From positions 1-29,770 of the forward strand of contig CAKRRJ010000025.1 in the NCBI GenBank assembly GCA_934394615.1: a stretch of 29,770 bases of DNA. Reading direction: 5' to 3'. The position numbers and the translations under genes are program-made. Shown here piece after piece: positions 14,589-22,707 of this stretch. Within the stretch, counting starts at the first letter, position 1. Every line of letters starts with the position of its first letter. This DNA is from an uncultured Lachnospiraceae bacterium (GTDB lineage: Bacteria > Bacillota > Clostridia > Lachnospirales > Lachnospiraceae). Below the pieces are notes generated by a model, which worked only from the letters and a program-made list of their open reading frames with translations, had not been told where the DNA came from and did not search any database.

Positions 14589-15753
14589 CTTTCATGCAAT
14601 AGTGCTTTTCTGCCCCCAGTTCTTTCATCCACGCCTTAGTCTCCGGGGTGGTGTATTGTCCCCCTTCGTTGTCCCACAGCCACTGCGGGGTCGGCCACAT
14701 ACAGATTTTCGGACTGACTGCTTCATAAAATTCTTTTGTCACGGCATGTTGTCCGTGGTGCGCCATCTGCACGATGTCGGCTTTCAGATCTTCTTTTGCC
14801 ACGGTTTCCAGCACATGGTTTCCGCCGTCTACCTGCAGATCTCCGGTAAATAAAATGGTTACGCCGTTTACCAGCATGCGGTATACCATGCTGGCATCGT
14901 TTCCGTCGCGCTCGCCCACATGGTCGTCGTCCGGTTCATAGCGGTTATTTAACACGGTAATGCAGACATCATCGACGAGAATTTCGTCCCCTTTTTTTAC
15001 CGGGCATGCCTCATCTTTCGGAAGCTTCGACAGTGCCGTGAGAATGGAACCTGCGGTTCCAAGATCGCTGAGTTCGTGAGCCTTATACCAGTCCAGGGAG
15101 GCGAAATCATAATAAATGTGATCAATGGTGATGCCGGTATCTTCCCCGTCTTCCTCGCTCTGCAGGATATTTAGCAGCGCTCCGACATGATCGGTATGCG
15201 CATGGGTCAGAAACCATGCGGAAACATGGCCGCCGCGCGCTTTGATCTGCTCGGTTAAATATCCGGCGTCATCCCACCATCCGCCGTCTACTACGATCAG
15301 GCTTCCTTCTTTTGTTTCCAGAAGGAAGGACATCATCTGTGCTTTGGTCTGTCCGGCCAGCATGGTAAGCTCCGCGCCGCCAAGGATTGGCTCGGTCTGA
15401 GCCGCAATCTCCTGCTCCGCCTTTCCCTGATCTTTCAGCTCTTTTGCCTTCTCTCCTTCCGTCACCAGCTCTACATCTTCATAAACTCCGGCGCTTCCGG
15501 TCTGCTCGGTTCTGTGAGCGGATTCCGATGCATCTGTACCCTTTGCCCGCACGGCGCGCTTCACAGCAAATACGCATCCAACGGTAAGAAGCAGCACCAG
15601 CAGCACGCCAAGGATCACAATCCACATGGTCCTGTGGCGCCGGTAGCTGCGGTATCTCCTCGATGCAGCGCGGTCGATCGGCATTTCCATCTGCCATCCG
15701 ATCTTCCGGCTGCCTCCTCTTCTGTATCTGTGTCTTCTGCCAAATCTTCTCAT
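14566..15753 (-). CDS. Membrane-anchored metallo-beta-lactamase-fold hydrolase, ComEC C-domain-like
   Basis: 395 residues: a very basic cytosolic N-terminus (1-42), one membrane helix (about 43-64), a Glu/Lys-rich spacer and an extracellular hydrolase domain from about residue 125. The domain has the metal motif H184-A-H186-T-D188-H189, a GDL motif after TILFTGDL and MAHHGQHA. The closest familiar relatives are the ComEC C-terminal nuclease-like domain and its free-standing surface homologues, which cleave phosphodiesters; the substrate here is unknown. The start is taken as ATG 15753, with AAGGGG five bases upstream. An in-frame ATG at 15807 has no ribosome site. It shares a divergent control region with the BCCT gene. 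Confidence 0.85.
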   Translation of the reverse strand: MRRFGRRHRYRRGGSRKIGWQMEMPIDRAASRRYRSYRRHRTMWIVILGVLLVLLLTVGCVFAVKRAVRAKGTDASESAHRTEQTGSAGVYEDVELVTEGEKAKELKDQGKAEQEIAAQTEPILGGAELTMLAGQTKAQMMSFLLETKEGSLIVVDGGWWDDAGYLTEQIKARGGHVSAWFLTHAHTDHVGALLNILQSEEDGEDTGITIDHIYYDFASLDWYKAHELSDLGTAGSILTALSKLPKDEACPVKKGDEILVDDVCITVLNNRYEPDDDHVGERDGNDASMVYRMLVNGVTILFTGDLQVDGGNHVLETVAKEDLKADIVQMAHHGQHAVTKEFYEAVSPKICMWPTPQWLWDNEGGQYTTPETKAWMKELGAEKHYCMKDGDQVIR

Positions 15754-15790
15754 AAAATCCCCTTGCTTTTTCCGCATTGCGGTGATATCA

Positions 15791-15826
15791 TGTTCAATAT
15801 AATTCATTTTTAAGTTTTTTTGAACA
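15791..15826. promoter_or_regulatory. Divergent control region: 7-bp dyad and opposed promoter elements
   Basis: TGTTCAA (15791-15797) and TTGAACA (15820-15826) are perfect inverted repeats. Within them, minus-strand TTCAAA-17-TATATT (15796-15824) would serve the hydrolase gene. A plus-strand TATAAT (15798-15803) with no convincing -35 could serve the BCCT gene. A regulator site covering both is plausible. Confidence 0.45.
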
Positions 15827-15836
15827 GGAGGCCATT

Positions 15837-17402
15837 ATGAAACATCCAACTGACCATTCCCATGTGGAGCCATCTTCCGTGCTCCACCAGATCGACTGGT
15901 TCACCACACTCGTTCCCTTCTTATGCATCCTCGCGCTCTGCGCCTGGTTTGTCGTAAGTCCGGAAAACTCCACCCAGACCATCAGCGCGGTCCGCAATTT
16001 CCTGGGCAATGAAATGGGAAGCTATTACCTGATCGTAGGACTCGGTGTGTTTCTCTGCTCCCTCTACATCGCGTTTTCCCGGTTCGGAACGATCCGGTTA
16101 GGCGAGATGGACCGCCCGCTCTACTCCGGATTCCAGTGGGGCTCCATGATCTTTACCGCCGGCCTGGCGGCTGACATCCTGTTCTATTCCTGCTGTGAGT
16201 GGATCCTGTACGCTTCCGATCCGCACACTGCCGAGATGGGACCGCTCCACGACTGGGCTGCCACCTATCCCCTGTTTCACTGGGGACCGATCCCGTGGGG
16301 GTTCTACCTGGTACTGTCCGCGGCATTCGGCTTTATGCTCCATGTCCGCAAACGGACCCGGCAGAAATATTCCGAAGCCTGCCGTCCGGTTCTTGGAAAC
16401 AAAGTAGACGGACTTGCCGGAAAGCTCATCGACCTCATTGCGGTCTTTGCGCTCCTCGCTGGAACCGCCACCACCTTTTCCCTGGCAACACCGCTCCTTG
16501 CAGGTGCCATCAGCACTGTGACCGGCATCCCGCAGAGCACCGGCCTCACCCTGGTAATCCTCGTTGTGGTCTGCGCCATCTACACATTCAGCGTGTACTT
16601 CGGCATGAAGGGCGTTCAGCTCTCCGCTGCCACCTGTACCTGGCTGTTTTTCGGTCTCCTGGCCTACGTCTTCTTCTTTGGTGGGCAGACCCGCTTTATT
16701 ATTGAAGAAGGCATTACCGCTCTGGGCAACTTAACCCAGAACTTTATCGGCCTTGCCACCTGGACGGATTCCCTCCGGACTTCCTCCTTCCCGCAGACCT
16801 GGACCATTTTTTACTGGGCGTACTGGATGGTCTGGTGCGTGGCAGTACCGTTCTTTATCGGTTCCATCAGCAAGGGCCGCACCCTGCGCCAGGTCATCCT
16901 GGGCGGTTATGTATTCGGCCTCTCCGGAACCTTCACTTCCTTTATTATTATGGGAAATTACGGCCTTGGCCTGCAGATGCACGGAAAACTCGATGTGCTC
17001 TCCACCTACGCCGCAGACGGAAACCTGTATCATGCCATTCTGGACATTTTAGGACAGCTCCCGCTCTCCAAAGCCGTGCTCGTGCTTCTGGTCCTGTGCA
17101 TGATCACCTTCTATTCCACCTCATTTGACTCCATCACGATGGTGGCATCCACCTACACCTACAAGGAGTTAAAGAGCGATGAGGAGCCGCACCGGAACGT
17201 GAAACTGTTCTGGGCGATCTTTTTGATCCTGCTGCCGCTGGCACTCATCTTCTCCGAAAACTCCATGTCGAACCTGCAGACCGTGTCCATCATCGCGGCA
17301 TTCCCGGTCGGCATCATTATGCTGATCATCATTGCCTCGTTTTTCAAAGACGCGGACGCGTATCTGAATGAACGAGACAAAACCAAGACCAAAAACTCCT
17401 GA
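15837..17402 (+). CDS. BCCT-family betaine/carnitine/choline transporter
   Basis: A 521-residue protein with twelve membrane helices. The BCCT hallmark TWTIFYWAYWMVW is at 321-333, and HWGPIPWG (148-155) matches the conserved HWGxxxW of the family. The family takes up trimethylammonium compounds such as glycine betaine, carnitine or choline by Na+ or H+ symport, or by antiport in CaiT. The first Trp-box helix here reads FTAGLAADILFYSCCEW rather than the familiar glycine-rich GMGIGLLFWG-like form, so the substrate is uncertain. AGGAGG lies five bases before ATG 15837. It ends in a strong terminator and is convergent with the sugar operon; choline for LicD is a speculative link. Confidence 0.9.
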   Translation: MKHPTDHSHVEPSSVLHQIDWFTTLVPFLCILALCAWFVVSPENSTQTISAVRNFLGNEMGSYYLIVGLGVFLCSLYIAFSRFGTIRLGEMDRPLYSGFQWGSMIFTAGLAADILFYSCCEWILYASDPHTAEMGPLHDWAATYPLFHWGPIPWGFYLVLSAAFGFMLHVRKRTRQKYSEACRPVLGNKVDGLAGKLIDLIAVFALLAGTATTFSLATPLLAGAISTVTGIPQSTGLTLVILVVVCAIYTFSVYFGMKGVQLSAATCTWLFFGLLAYVFFFGGQTRFIIEEGITALGNLTQNFIGLATWTDSLRTSSFPQTWTIFYWAYWMVWCVAVPFFIGSISKGRTLRQVILGGYVFGLSGTFTSFIIMGNYGLGLQMHGKLDVLSTYAADGNLYHAILDILGQLPLSKAVLVLLVLCMITFYSTSFDSITMVASTYTYKELKSDEEPHRNVKLFWAIFLILLPLALIFSENSMSNLQTVSIIAAFPVGIIMLIIIASFFKDADAYLNERDKTKTKNS

Positions 17403-17467
17403 TTCGAATGCAGCCCGGCACACATTTCCGGTCAGGCACATCACTAAAAATCAAGAAAACTATTTCA

Positions 17468-17505
17468 AAAATATCCGCCGGATCACACATCCCGGCGGAT
17501 ATTTT
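17468..17505. terminator. Strong bidirectional terminator between the BCCT gene and the sugar operon
   Basis: A perfect 14-bp stem (AAAATATCCGCCGG/CCGGCGGATATTTT) with a 10-base loop; T-runs follow in both directions. The last gene of the sugar operon ends inside the loop (stop at 17483-17485), so this is the operon's end. Confidence 0.9.
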
Positions 17506-18418
17506 TTGTCTCCTCTACAATATAGATCGGCCGGTCTTTCAGTTCGCTGAACAGGATCGCGATATACTCTCCGATAATGCCAACGATCAAAAACAGGATT
17601 GCAAACATAAAGCAGTTCAAGATCACGATCGTGGCGTAACCGCTCGGCGCGCCCTGGCGGGTGAAGAGCGTGTATACCATGACTGCAACTCCCATCAGCC
17701 CTGCAAATGCCCCGGCATAAATGCCGAGCTTTAACGGCAGGTTGGAAAAACACATGATCGTGTTTAAGGAAAACGCCAGCAGCTTGCGGATGCTGTACTT
17801 ACTCTCGCCGGCTACCCGGTCATGAGCCTCGTAAGTGATGGTCGCCTTTTTAAATCCGATGCTCTGCACATATCCGCGCAGAAACCGGACTTTTTCCCGG
17901 TAATTTTTTCGCAGCACCTCCGCTGCCTCGCGCGATACCGCAAAGAAATCAGAGGCGTTCGGCTCAAATTTCACATTCGACAGGGTATTGATCACCCAGT
18001 AAAATCCAGCGGAGGTAATGTTTTTGACCAGCCCTGCGGACTTATTTTTCGTGCGCACCATGCTGATGACACCGCATCCTTCTTCGAGCTTCCGAACGAT
18101 CTCCGGCAGGCATTCCGGCGGATGCTGCAGGTCCGCGTCCATGCAGACGATACCGTCACCATCCGCATAATCGATCCCTGCGATCATGGCTGCCTCATGA
18201 CCAAAATTGCGGGAGAACGAAACGATTTTTACTTTCGTGTCCCGCTCAGCGAAATCCCTCAGAATGGAGAGACTGTCGTCCCGGCTTCCGTCGTTGACAA
18301 ACAGCAGCTCATAATCCCACGGCAAGATTTCCAGGATCAGCTTCGTTGTCTCGTAAAACAGCGGCAGCGCCTGCTCTTCATTGTATACCGATACCACTAC
18401 CGACAATTTCTTTTCCAT
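17483..18418 (-). CDS. GtrB/DPM1-like polyprenyl-phosphate glycosyltransferase (GT2)
   Basis: 311 residues: a GT2 catalytic domain (about 1-225) with VNDGS at D43, the metal-binding D94-A-D96 in CMDADLQHP, and the late RVAGESKYSIRKL motif. Two C-terminal membrane helices (about 230-290) follow. This layout is that of bactoprenol-phosphate glucosyl- and dolichol-phosphate mannosyl-type enzymes. They load a sugar onto undecaprenyl phosphate inside the cell for later transfer outside by a GT-C protein; the large membrane protein at 22708-24585 is a candidate acceptor enzyme. Its ATG overlaps the licD stop codon by one base (TAATG), so translation is coupled. It is the last gene of the operon. 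Confidence 0.9.
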   Translation of the reverse strand: MEKKLSVVVSVYNEEQALPLFYETTKLILEILPWDYELLFVNDGSRDDSLSILRDFAERDTKVKIVSFSRNFGHEAAMIAGIDYADGDGIVCMDADLQHPPECLPEIVRKLEEGCGVISMVRTKNKSAGLVKNITSAGFYWVINTLSNVKFEPNASDFFAVSREAAEVLRKNYREKVRFLRGYVQSIGFKKATITYEAHDRVAGESKYSIRKLLAFSLNTIMCFSNLPLKLGIYAGAFAGLMGVAVMVYTLFTRQGAPSGYATIVILNCFMFAILFLIVGIIGEYIAILFSELKDRPIYIVEETKNIRRDV

Positions 18419-19263
18419 TATGCTTCCTCGTCAAATACCTGAATGTCTACCGTGGAATGCGCCGGTACACGCTCTGCCTCCGGCGGCAGCTTCATGTAAT
18501 CGCCGTACACCCAGGTCAGGACCTCATGGGCATGCTTCGATGCCATCAGCGTCTCACCCTCAAACTCAATGTCTCCGATCTCCTCGCACCACTCTTTCTG
18601 GATAGTCACATACAGGTAATCCGGCTGATAGTTGCTGTAGTAGCGCAGATTGCTGCGGCCGTGCTTATCTTTTAACGCCACGGCATGCTGAAGCTTAAAG
18701 ATCAGCTTCATCGGAATGAGCTTTCCGACTGCGGAACCACCGCCTACCGCCAGCTTATGGAACAGGCTGTATTTGGAGAAATCCAGCTGATAACGGTGGC
18801 CCATCGCCAGAAGATAAATACTCTTGTGGAGCAGGCGGGTAAACGCTGCGGAAACTTTATTCTGCGGAAGTTCATCGATGATGAACAGATCCACCCACAG
18901 ATGGTTTAATTTCCCTTCGTAATACTGCACCTCCGGGGATTCCTCATGACGGCGGCTGTTTTTGTAGATGACGCGGGCCGTAAAGTCAAAGAAGGCATTG
19001 CCGCCTTGGAAATCTTCCGGCATCAAAAGTGCCATGCTGTCCGGGAGTTCCCGCTTTACTACCTTTAAAAATGCTTCATAATTGCTGCGGGTAAAGGCAA
19101 TGTCCACATCATCATCCCACGGGATAAAGCCCTTGTGGCGGACAGCCCCAAGCAGGGTGCCGCCATCGAGCATATATTTGATCTTGTATTTTCTGCAGAT
19201 CCGGTCGATCTCTTTCAGAATTTTCAGATTGATCTCATGGACCTTCGTTAAATCGTACTGCAT
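18418..19263 (-). CDS. LicD-family phosphotransferase
   Basis: 281 residues, LicD/fukutin-type nucleotidyltransferase fold. The signature [20 protein letters not shown] spans 33-52, with D54 completing the metal site (DVDIAF). LicD proteins move phosphocholine from CDP-choline, or another phospho-alcohol or phospho-sugar, onto a cell-surface glycan. No licA, licB or licC gene is in the window, so the group transferred is open. ATG 19263 is the start (AGAGG five bases upstream). A GTG at 19293 and an ATG just after it have no proper ribosome site. Its end overlaps the start of the GtrB-like gene, and rfbH lies 96 bases upstream. Confidence 0.88.
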   Translation of the reverse strand: MQYDLTKVHEINLKILKEIDRICRKYKIKYMLDGGTLLGAVRHKGFIPWDDDVDIAFTRSNYEAFLKVVKRELPDSMALLMPEDFQGGNAFFDFTARVIYKNSRRHEESPEVQYYEGKLNHLWVDLFIIDELPQNKVSAAFTRLLHKSIYLLAMGHRYQLDFSKYSLFHKLAVGGGSAVGKLIPMKLIFKLQHAVALKDKHGRSNLRYYSNYQPDYLYVTIQKEWCEEIGDIEFEGETLMASKHAHEVLTWVYGDYMKLPPEAERVPAHSTVDIQVFDEEA

Positions 19264-19359
19264 ATCTGCCTCTTTTCCGGCTGCCATCCTCACGGGGAGA
19301 TATGGCCGCCCGATCCTGTTTCTGTTGTTTGCGCATCCTGCCTGCTGCAGAGGCGGAAC

Positions 19360-20697
19360 TTACTGGTTGATGGCTTCGCGGATGGCTGCTGCCATGTAAT
19401 CAATCATCTCATCGCTCATACCCGGATAGACACCTACCCAGAAGGTATCCTGCATAATGCGGTCGGTGTTTGCCAGTTCGCCCACCACGCGGTAGCCGCG
19501 TTTCTCCGCGCGCATCTGGTCAAAGCACGGATGCTTAGTCAGGTTTCCGGCAAACAGCATGCGGGTCTGCACGCCCTTCTTCTCCACGTACTGAACCACC
19601 GCGTTGCGGTCTACGCCTTCCTTACAGGTAATGAGGAAACCAAACCAGCTCGGTCTGGAGTTCTCGCATGCCTCCGGAAGGATCAGCTTGTCGGTGGTAT
19701 CTGCCAGAGCTGCCTTTAAGCGGTCGAAGTTGTGGCGTCTGCGCTCCACAAAGCCCGGGAATTTATCCAGCTGCGCGCATCCGATGGATGCCTGCAGGTC
19801 GGTTGCCTTTAAGTTGTAGCCAAAATGGGAGTACACATATTTGTGGTCGTAACCCAACGGCAGCTCGCCGTACTGGCGGTCGAAACGGTGTCCGCAAAGG
19901 TTGTCCCGTCCGGACGGACAGACACAGTCGCGTCCCCAGTCACGGAAAGAGCGGATGATCTTATTGAGCAGCGGGTTGTCGGTGTAAACAGCACCGCCCT
20001 CTCCCATGGTCATATGGTGCGGCGGGTAGAAGCTGGAAGTTCCGATATCGCCCACAGTTCCGGTAAACTTCTCCACGCCATCGATGGTGTAACGGCTTCC
20101 CAGCGCATCACAGTTGTCCTCGATCAGCCACAGGTTATGGCGGTCACAGAACGCCTTCACTGCCTTTAAATCGAACGGGTTGCCCAGGGTATGAGCGATC
20201 ATAACCGCTTTGGTCTTCTCAGAATAAGCTGCCTCTAACTTAGTCACATCAATGTTGTACTGCGGAATAGTCACATCCACAAACACCGGAACCGCGCCGT
20301 ACTGAATGGCCGGGGTCACGGTCGTCGGGAAACCGGCTGCCACGGTAATGATCTCATCACCCGGCTTCACCTGGCGCTCTTTTAAGAGCGGGGAAGTCAG
20401 GGTCATGAATGCCACCAGGTTTGCGGAGGAACCGGAGTTTACCAGGGCGCAGTAGCGCACGCCCAGATACTCTGCCAGCTTTGCCTCAAACTCGTCGGTA
20501 TAGCGGCCGGAAGTCAGCCAGAACTCCAGGGCGCTGTCCACGAGATTTACCATCTCGGCCTCATCGTACACGCGGGACGCATACGGAATGCGGTCGCCCG
20601 GCTCGTAAGTCTTTTTATTATTAATATGATAGGTTCTGCAGTAATCCGCTACCAGGTCAAGGATTTCCTGGCGTGCCTGCTCCTGTGTTTTTTCCAT
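19360..20697 (-). CDS. rfbH: CDP-4-dehydro-6-deoxyglucose 3-dehydratase (E1)
   Basis: 445 residues of the DegT/DnrJ/EryC1 aminotransferase fold, but with the E1 dehydratase changes. The PLP-bound Lys is replaced by His (H227 in FYPPHHMTMGEGG), and four cysteines (C196, C258, C260, C268, the last three as C-x-C-x7-C) fit the [2Fe-2S] cluster of E1. It removes the C3 hydroxyl of CDP-4-keto-6-deoxyglucose using PMP; turnover in known systems needs a flavin/iron-sulfur reductase (E3, RfbI/DdhD/AscD). No such gene is in the window. AGGAGAG precedes the ATG, and rfbG ends 24 bases upstream. Third enzyme of the rfbFGH set. Confidence 0.93.
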   Translation of the reverse strand: MEKTQEQARQEILDLVADYCRTYHINNKKTYEPGDRIPYASRVYDEAEMVNLVDSALEFWLTSGRYTDEFEAKLAEYLGVRYCALVNSGSSANLVAFMTLTSPLLKERQVKPGDEIITVAAGFPTTVTPAIQYGAVPVFVDVTIPQYNIDVTKLEAAYSEKTKAVMIAHTLGNPFDLKAVKAFCDRHNLWLIEDNCDALGSRYTIDGVEKFTGTVGDIGTSSFYPPHHMTMGEGGAVYTDNPLLNKIIRSFRDWGRDCVCPSGRDNLCGHRFDRQYGELPLGYDHKYVYSHFGYNLKATDLQASIGCAQLDKFPGFVERRRHNFDRLKAALADTTDKLILPEACENSRPSWFGFLITCKEGVDRNAVVQYVEKKGVQTRMLFAGNLTKHPCFDQMRAEKRGYRVVGELANTDRIMQDTFWVGVYPGMSDEMIDYMAAAIREAINQ

Positions 20698-20721
20698 ATT
20701 ATTACTCTCTCCTATAAGTTC

Positions 20722-21780
20722 TTAGTATTCCTGAATCTGCTGGTCCATCACTTTCAGCATGTTCTCACCGGCCAGGTACGCCTTCGACCAGACAATGGTC
20801 TTCTCAATCGCATCCTGAATGTGCCAGTGCGGCTTCCAGCCAAAGGTCTTCTTGATCTTTGAACAGTCCAGTTTCAAGAAGTTGGCCTCGTGCGGGCCTC
20901 CGTCATGCTGGTTCACCCAGGAAGCTCCCTCGCCCCAGAGATTGCAAAACAGCGTTACCAACTCACCGGTCGTTACGCAGTCGCACTCATCTGGTCCCAC
21001 ATTGTAATACCCCTGGTATGCAATGTCCTCATACTGCTTCTGCGCAATTTCCAGATACGCAAACAGCGGCTCTAACACATGCTGGAACGGTCTGGTGGAA
21101 TACGGATTTCGTACCACGATCTCCTTTCCTGCCTCCATCGCGCGGACGCAGTCCGGAATGATGCGGTCGTTCGCGAAGTCACCGCCGCCGATCACGTTGC
21201 CGGCACGGGCAGTGGAAATGGCACAATGTCCGTCGGAGAAGAATGACTTCTGATAGCTGTGTGTTACCAGCTCCGAACAGGATTTGCTGTTCGAGTAAGG
21301 ATCGTAGCCGTCAAGCGGATCGCACTCACGGTAGCCGTACTCCCACTCGCGGTTCTCGTACACCTTGTCGGTCGTTACGTTTAAAACAGACTTTACGGAC
21401 GGGGTCAGGCGCACACACTCCAGCACATTCACGGTTCCCATCACATTCGTCTCGTAGGTGTAGACCGGATCTTTGTAGGAATCGCGCACGATCGGCTGTG
21501 CCGCCAGATGCAGCACGATCTCCGGCTGCACCCGGTCAAAAACTTCTTTTAAATGCTTTAAGTCGCGAATGTCTCCAATGACGCTGTCCATGGTGTTTTC
21601 CAGTCCGGCAATCGCAAACAACGCCGGATCGGTCGGTGCCTCAGCCGCGTAACCGGTCACCTGCGCGCCTGCCAGCGTCAGAATCCGGCACAGCCAGGAA
21701 CCCTTAAAACCGGTATGGCCGGTTACCAGAACTTTCTTTCCCTGATAAAATTCCCTGCATGTCGTTAAATCATACTTCAT
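20722..21780 (-). CDS. rfbG: CDP-glucose 4,6-dehydratase
   Basis: A 352-residue short-chain dehydrogenase of the extended type. The nucleotide-binding motif GHTGFKGSWL is at 21-30, the active-site TTDKVYENREW at 136-146 (T137, D138, K139) and the catalytic Y162-x3-K166 in YSNSK. These are diagnostic for CDP-glucose rather than dTDP-glucose dehydratases. It makes CDP-4-keto-6-deoxyglucose with bound NAD+. The start is ATG 21780, with GGGAGAG about seven bases upstream; an in-frame open extension to 21825 would begin inside the 21799-21817 hairpin region and is less likely. It sits between rfbF and rfbH. Confidence 0.93.
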   Translation of the reverse strand: MKYDLTTCREFYQGKKVLVTGHTGFKGSWLCRILTLAGAQVTGYAAEAPTDPALFAIAGLENTMDSVIGDIRDLKHLKEVFDRVQPEIVLHLAAQPIVRDSYKDPVYTYETNVMGTVNVLECVRLTPSVKSVLNVTTDKVYENREWEYGYRECDPLDGYDPYSNSKSCSELVTHSYQKSFFSDGHCAISTARAGNVIGGGDFANDRIIPDCVRAMEAGKEIVVRNPYSTRPFQHVLEPLFAYLEIAQKQYEDIAYQGYYNVGPDECDCVTTGELVTLFCNLWGEGASWVNQHDGGPHEANFLKLDCSKIKKTFGWKPHWHIQDAIEKTIVWSKAYLAGENMLKVMDQQIQEY

Positions 21781-21798
21781 TGTATTCTCTCCCTGCTG

Positions 21799-21817
21799 CT
21801 GCCGTTTGTTCCGGCAG
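21799..21817. other. Small hairpin between rfbF and rfbG
   Basis: CTGCCG (21799-21804) and CGGCAG (21812-21817) with a 7-base loop in the 60-base gap. There is no T-run, so it is not a terminator; it may affect mRNA stability or coupling. Confidence 0.35.
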
Positions 21818-21840
21818 TCAGACATTTCAGCAAGTTTTTC

Positions 21841-22617
21841 TTATTCCTTCCAGATCTTCCACGGCGCTTTGCCGGACTGCCACAGGCTCTCCAGAAGGTT
21901 CATCTCACGCTGGGTATCCATGCACTGCCAGAACCCGTCGTGGTAGAAGGACATCAGCTGCCCCTCCGCGGCAAGCCTGGTCATCGGCTCCCGCTCAAAC
22001 ACGGTGGTATCGTCCTTTAAATAGGAAAAGATTTCCGGATTCAGCACCATAAAACCGCCGTTGATGATGGCTCCGTCGGACGCTGCCTTCTCACGGAAGG
22101 AGCGGATCGCGTTGTCCGGTCCAATGTCCAGAACCCCTTTCTGCTGGTCAATGCTGACCGTCGTGATGGTCGCGATTTTCCCGTGGGATTTGTGGAACTC
22201 AACCAGTCCATTCAGGTCCACGTTGCAGACGCCGTCTCCGTAGGTCAGCATGAACGGCTCATCGCCGATGTACTGCTGGATTCGTTTTACACGGCCACCA
22301 GTCATGGTGTTTAAGCCGGTATCCACTAGTGTTACCTTCCACGGCTCCGCGTAATTGTTGTGGACTTCCATCTTATTGTTTGCCAGGTCAAAGGTCACAT
22401 CGGAAGTGTGCAGGAAATAGTCTGCAAAAAACTCCTTCACTACATACTGTTTATAGCCCAGGCAGATTACAAAGTCATGGAATCCGAACTCGGAATAATA
22501 TTTCATAATGTGCCACAGGATTGGCCGTCCGCCGATCTCAATCATCGGCTTCGGCTTTAAATGGCTCTCTTCGCTGATCCGGGTTCCCAGACCGCCCGCC
22601 AGAATTACAACCTTCAT
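21841..22617 (-). CDS. rfbF: Glucose-1-phosphate cytidylyltransferase
   Basis: 258 residues, the normal RfbF length. The nucleotidyltransferase signature GGLGTRISEE is followed by KPKPMIEIG (about 8-29); YGDGVCNVD holds the metal-binding Asp, and FEREPMTRLAAEGQL and FWQCMDTQRE are typical of this subfamily. It makes CDP-glucose from glucose-1-P and CTP, the entry step for CDP-6-deoxy and 3,6-dideoxy sugars. ATG 22617 has GGAGG seven bases upstream; an upstream ATG at 22641 has none. The GT-C-like gene ends 90 bases upstream. Confidence 0.93.
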   Translation of the reverse strand: MKVVILAGGLGTRISEESHLKPKPMIEIGGRPILWHIMKYYSEFGFHDFVICLGYKQYVVKEFFADYFLHTSDVTFDLANNKMEVHNNYAEPWKVTLVDTGLNTMTGGRVKRIQQYIGDEPFMLTYGDGVCNVDLNGLVEFHKSHGKIATITTVSIDQQKGVLDIGPDNAIRSFREKAASDGAIINGGFMVLNPEIFSYLKDDTTVFEREPMTRLAAEGQLMSFYHDGFWQCMDTQREMNLLESLWQSGKAPWKIWKE

Positions 22618-22707
22618 CTTCTTTCCTCCGTATGTTATCAAGGCCAGAACTGCTGCACTCCGTTCTCCCGTCGTGCCCGGCCCCAGCCAGTTTCTTTCAT
22701 TTACACG

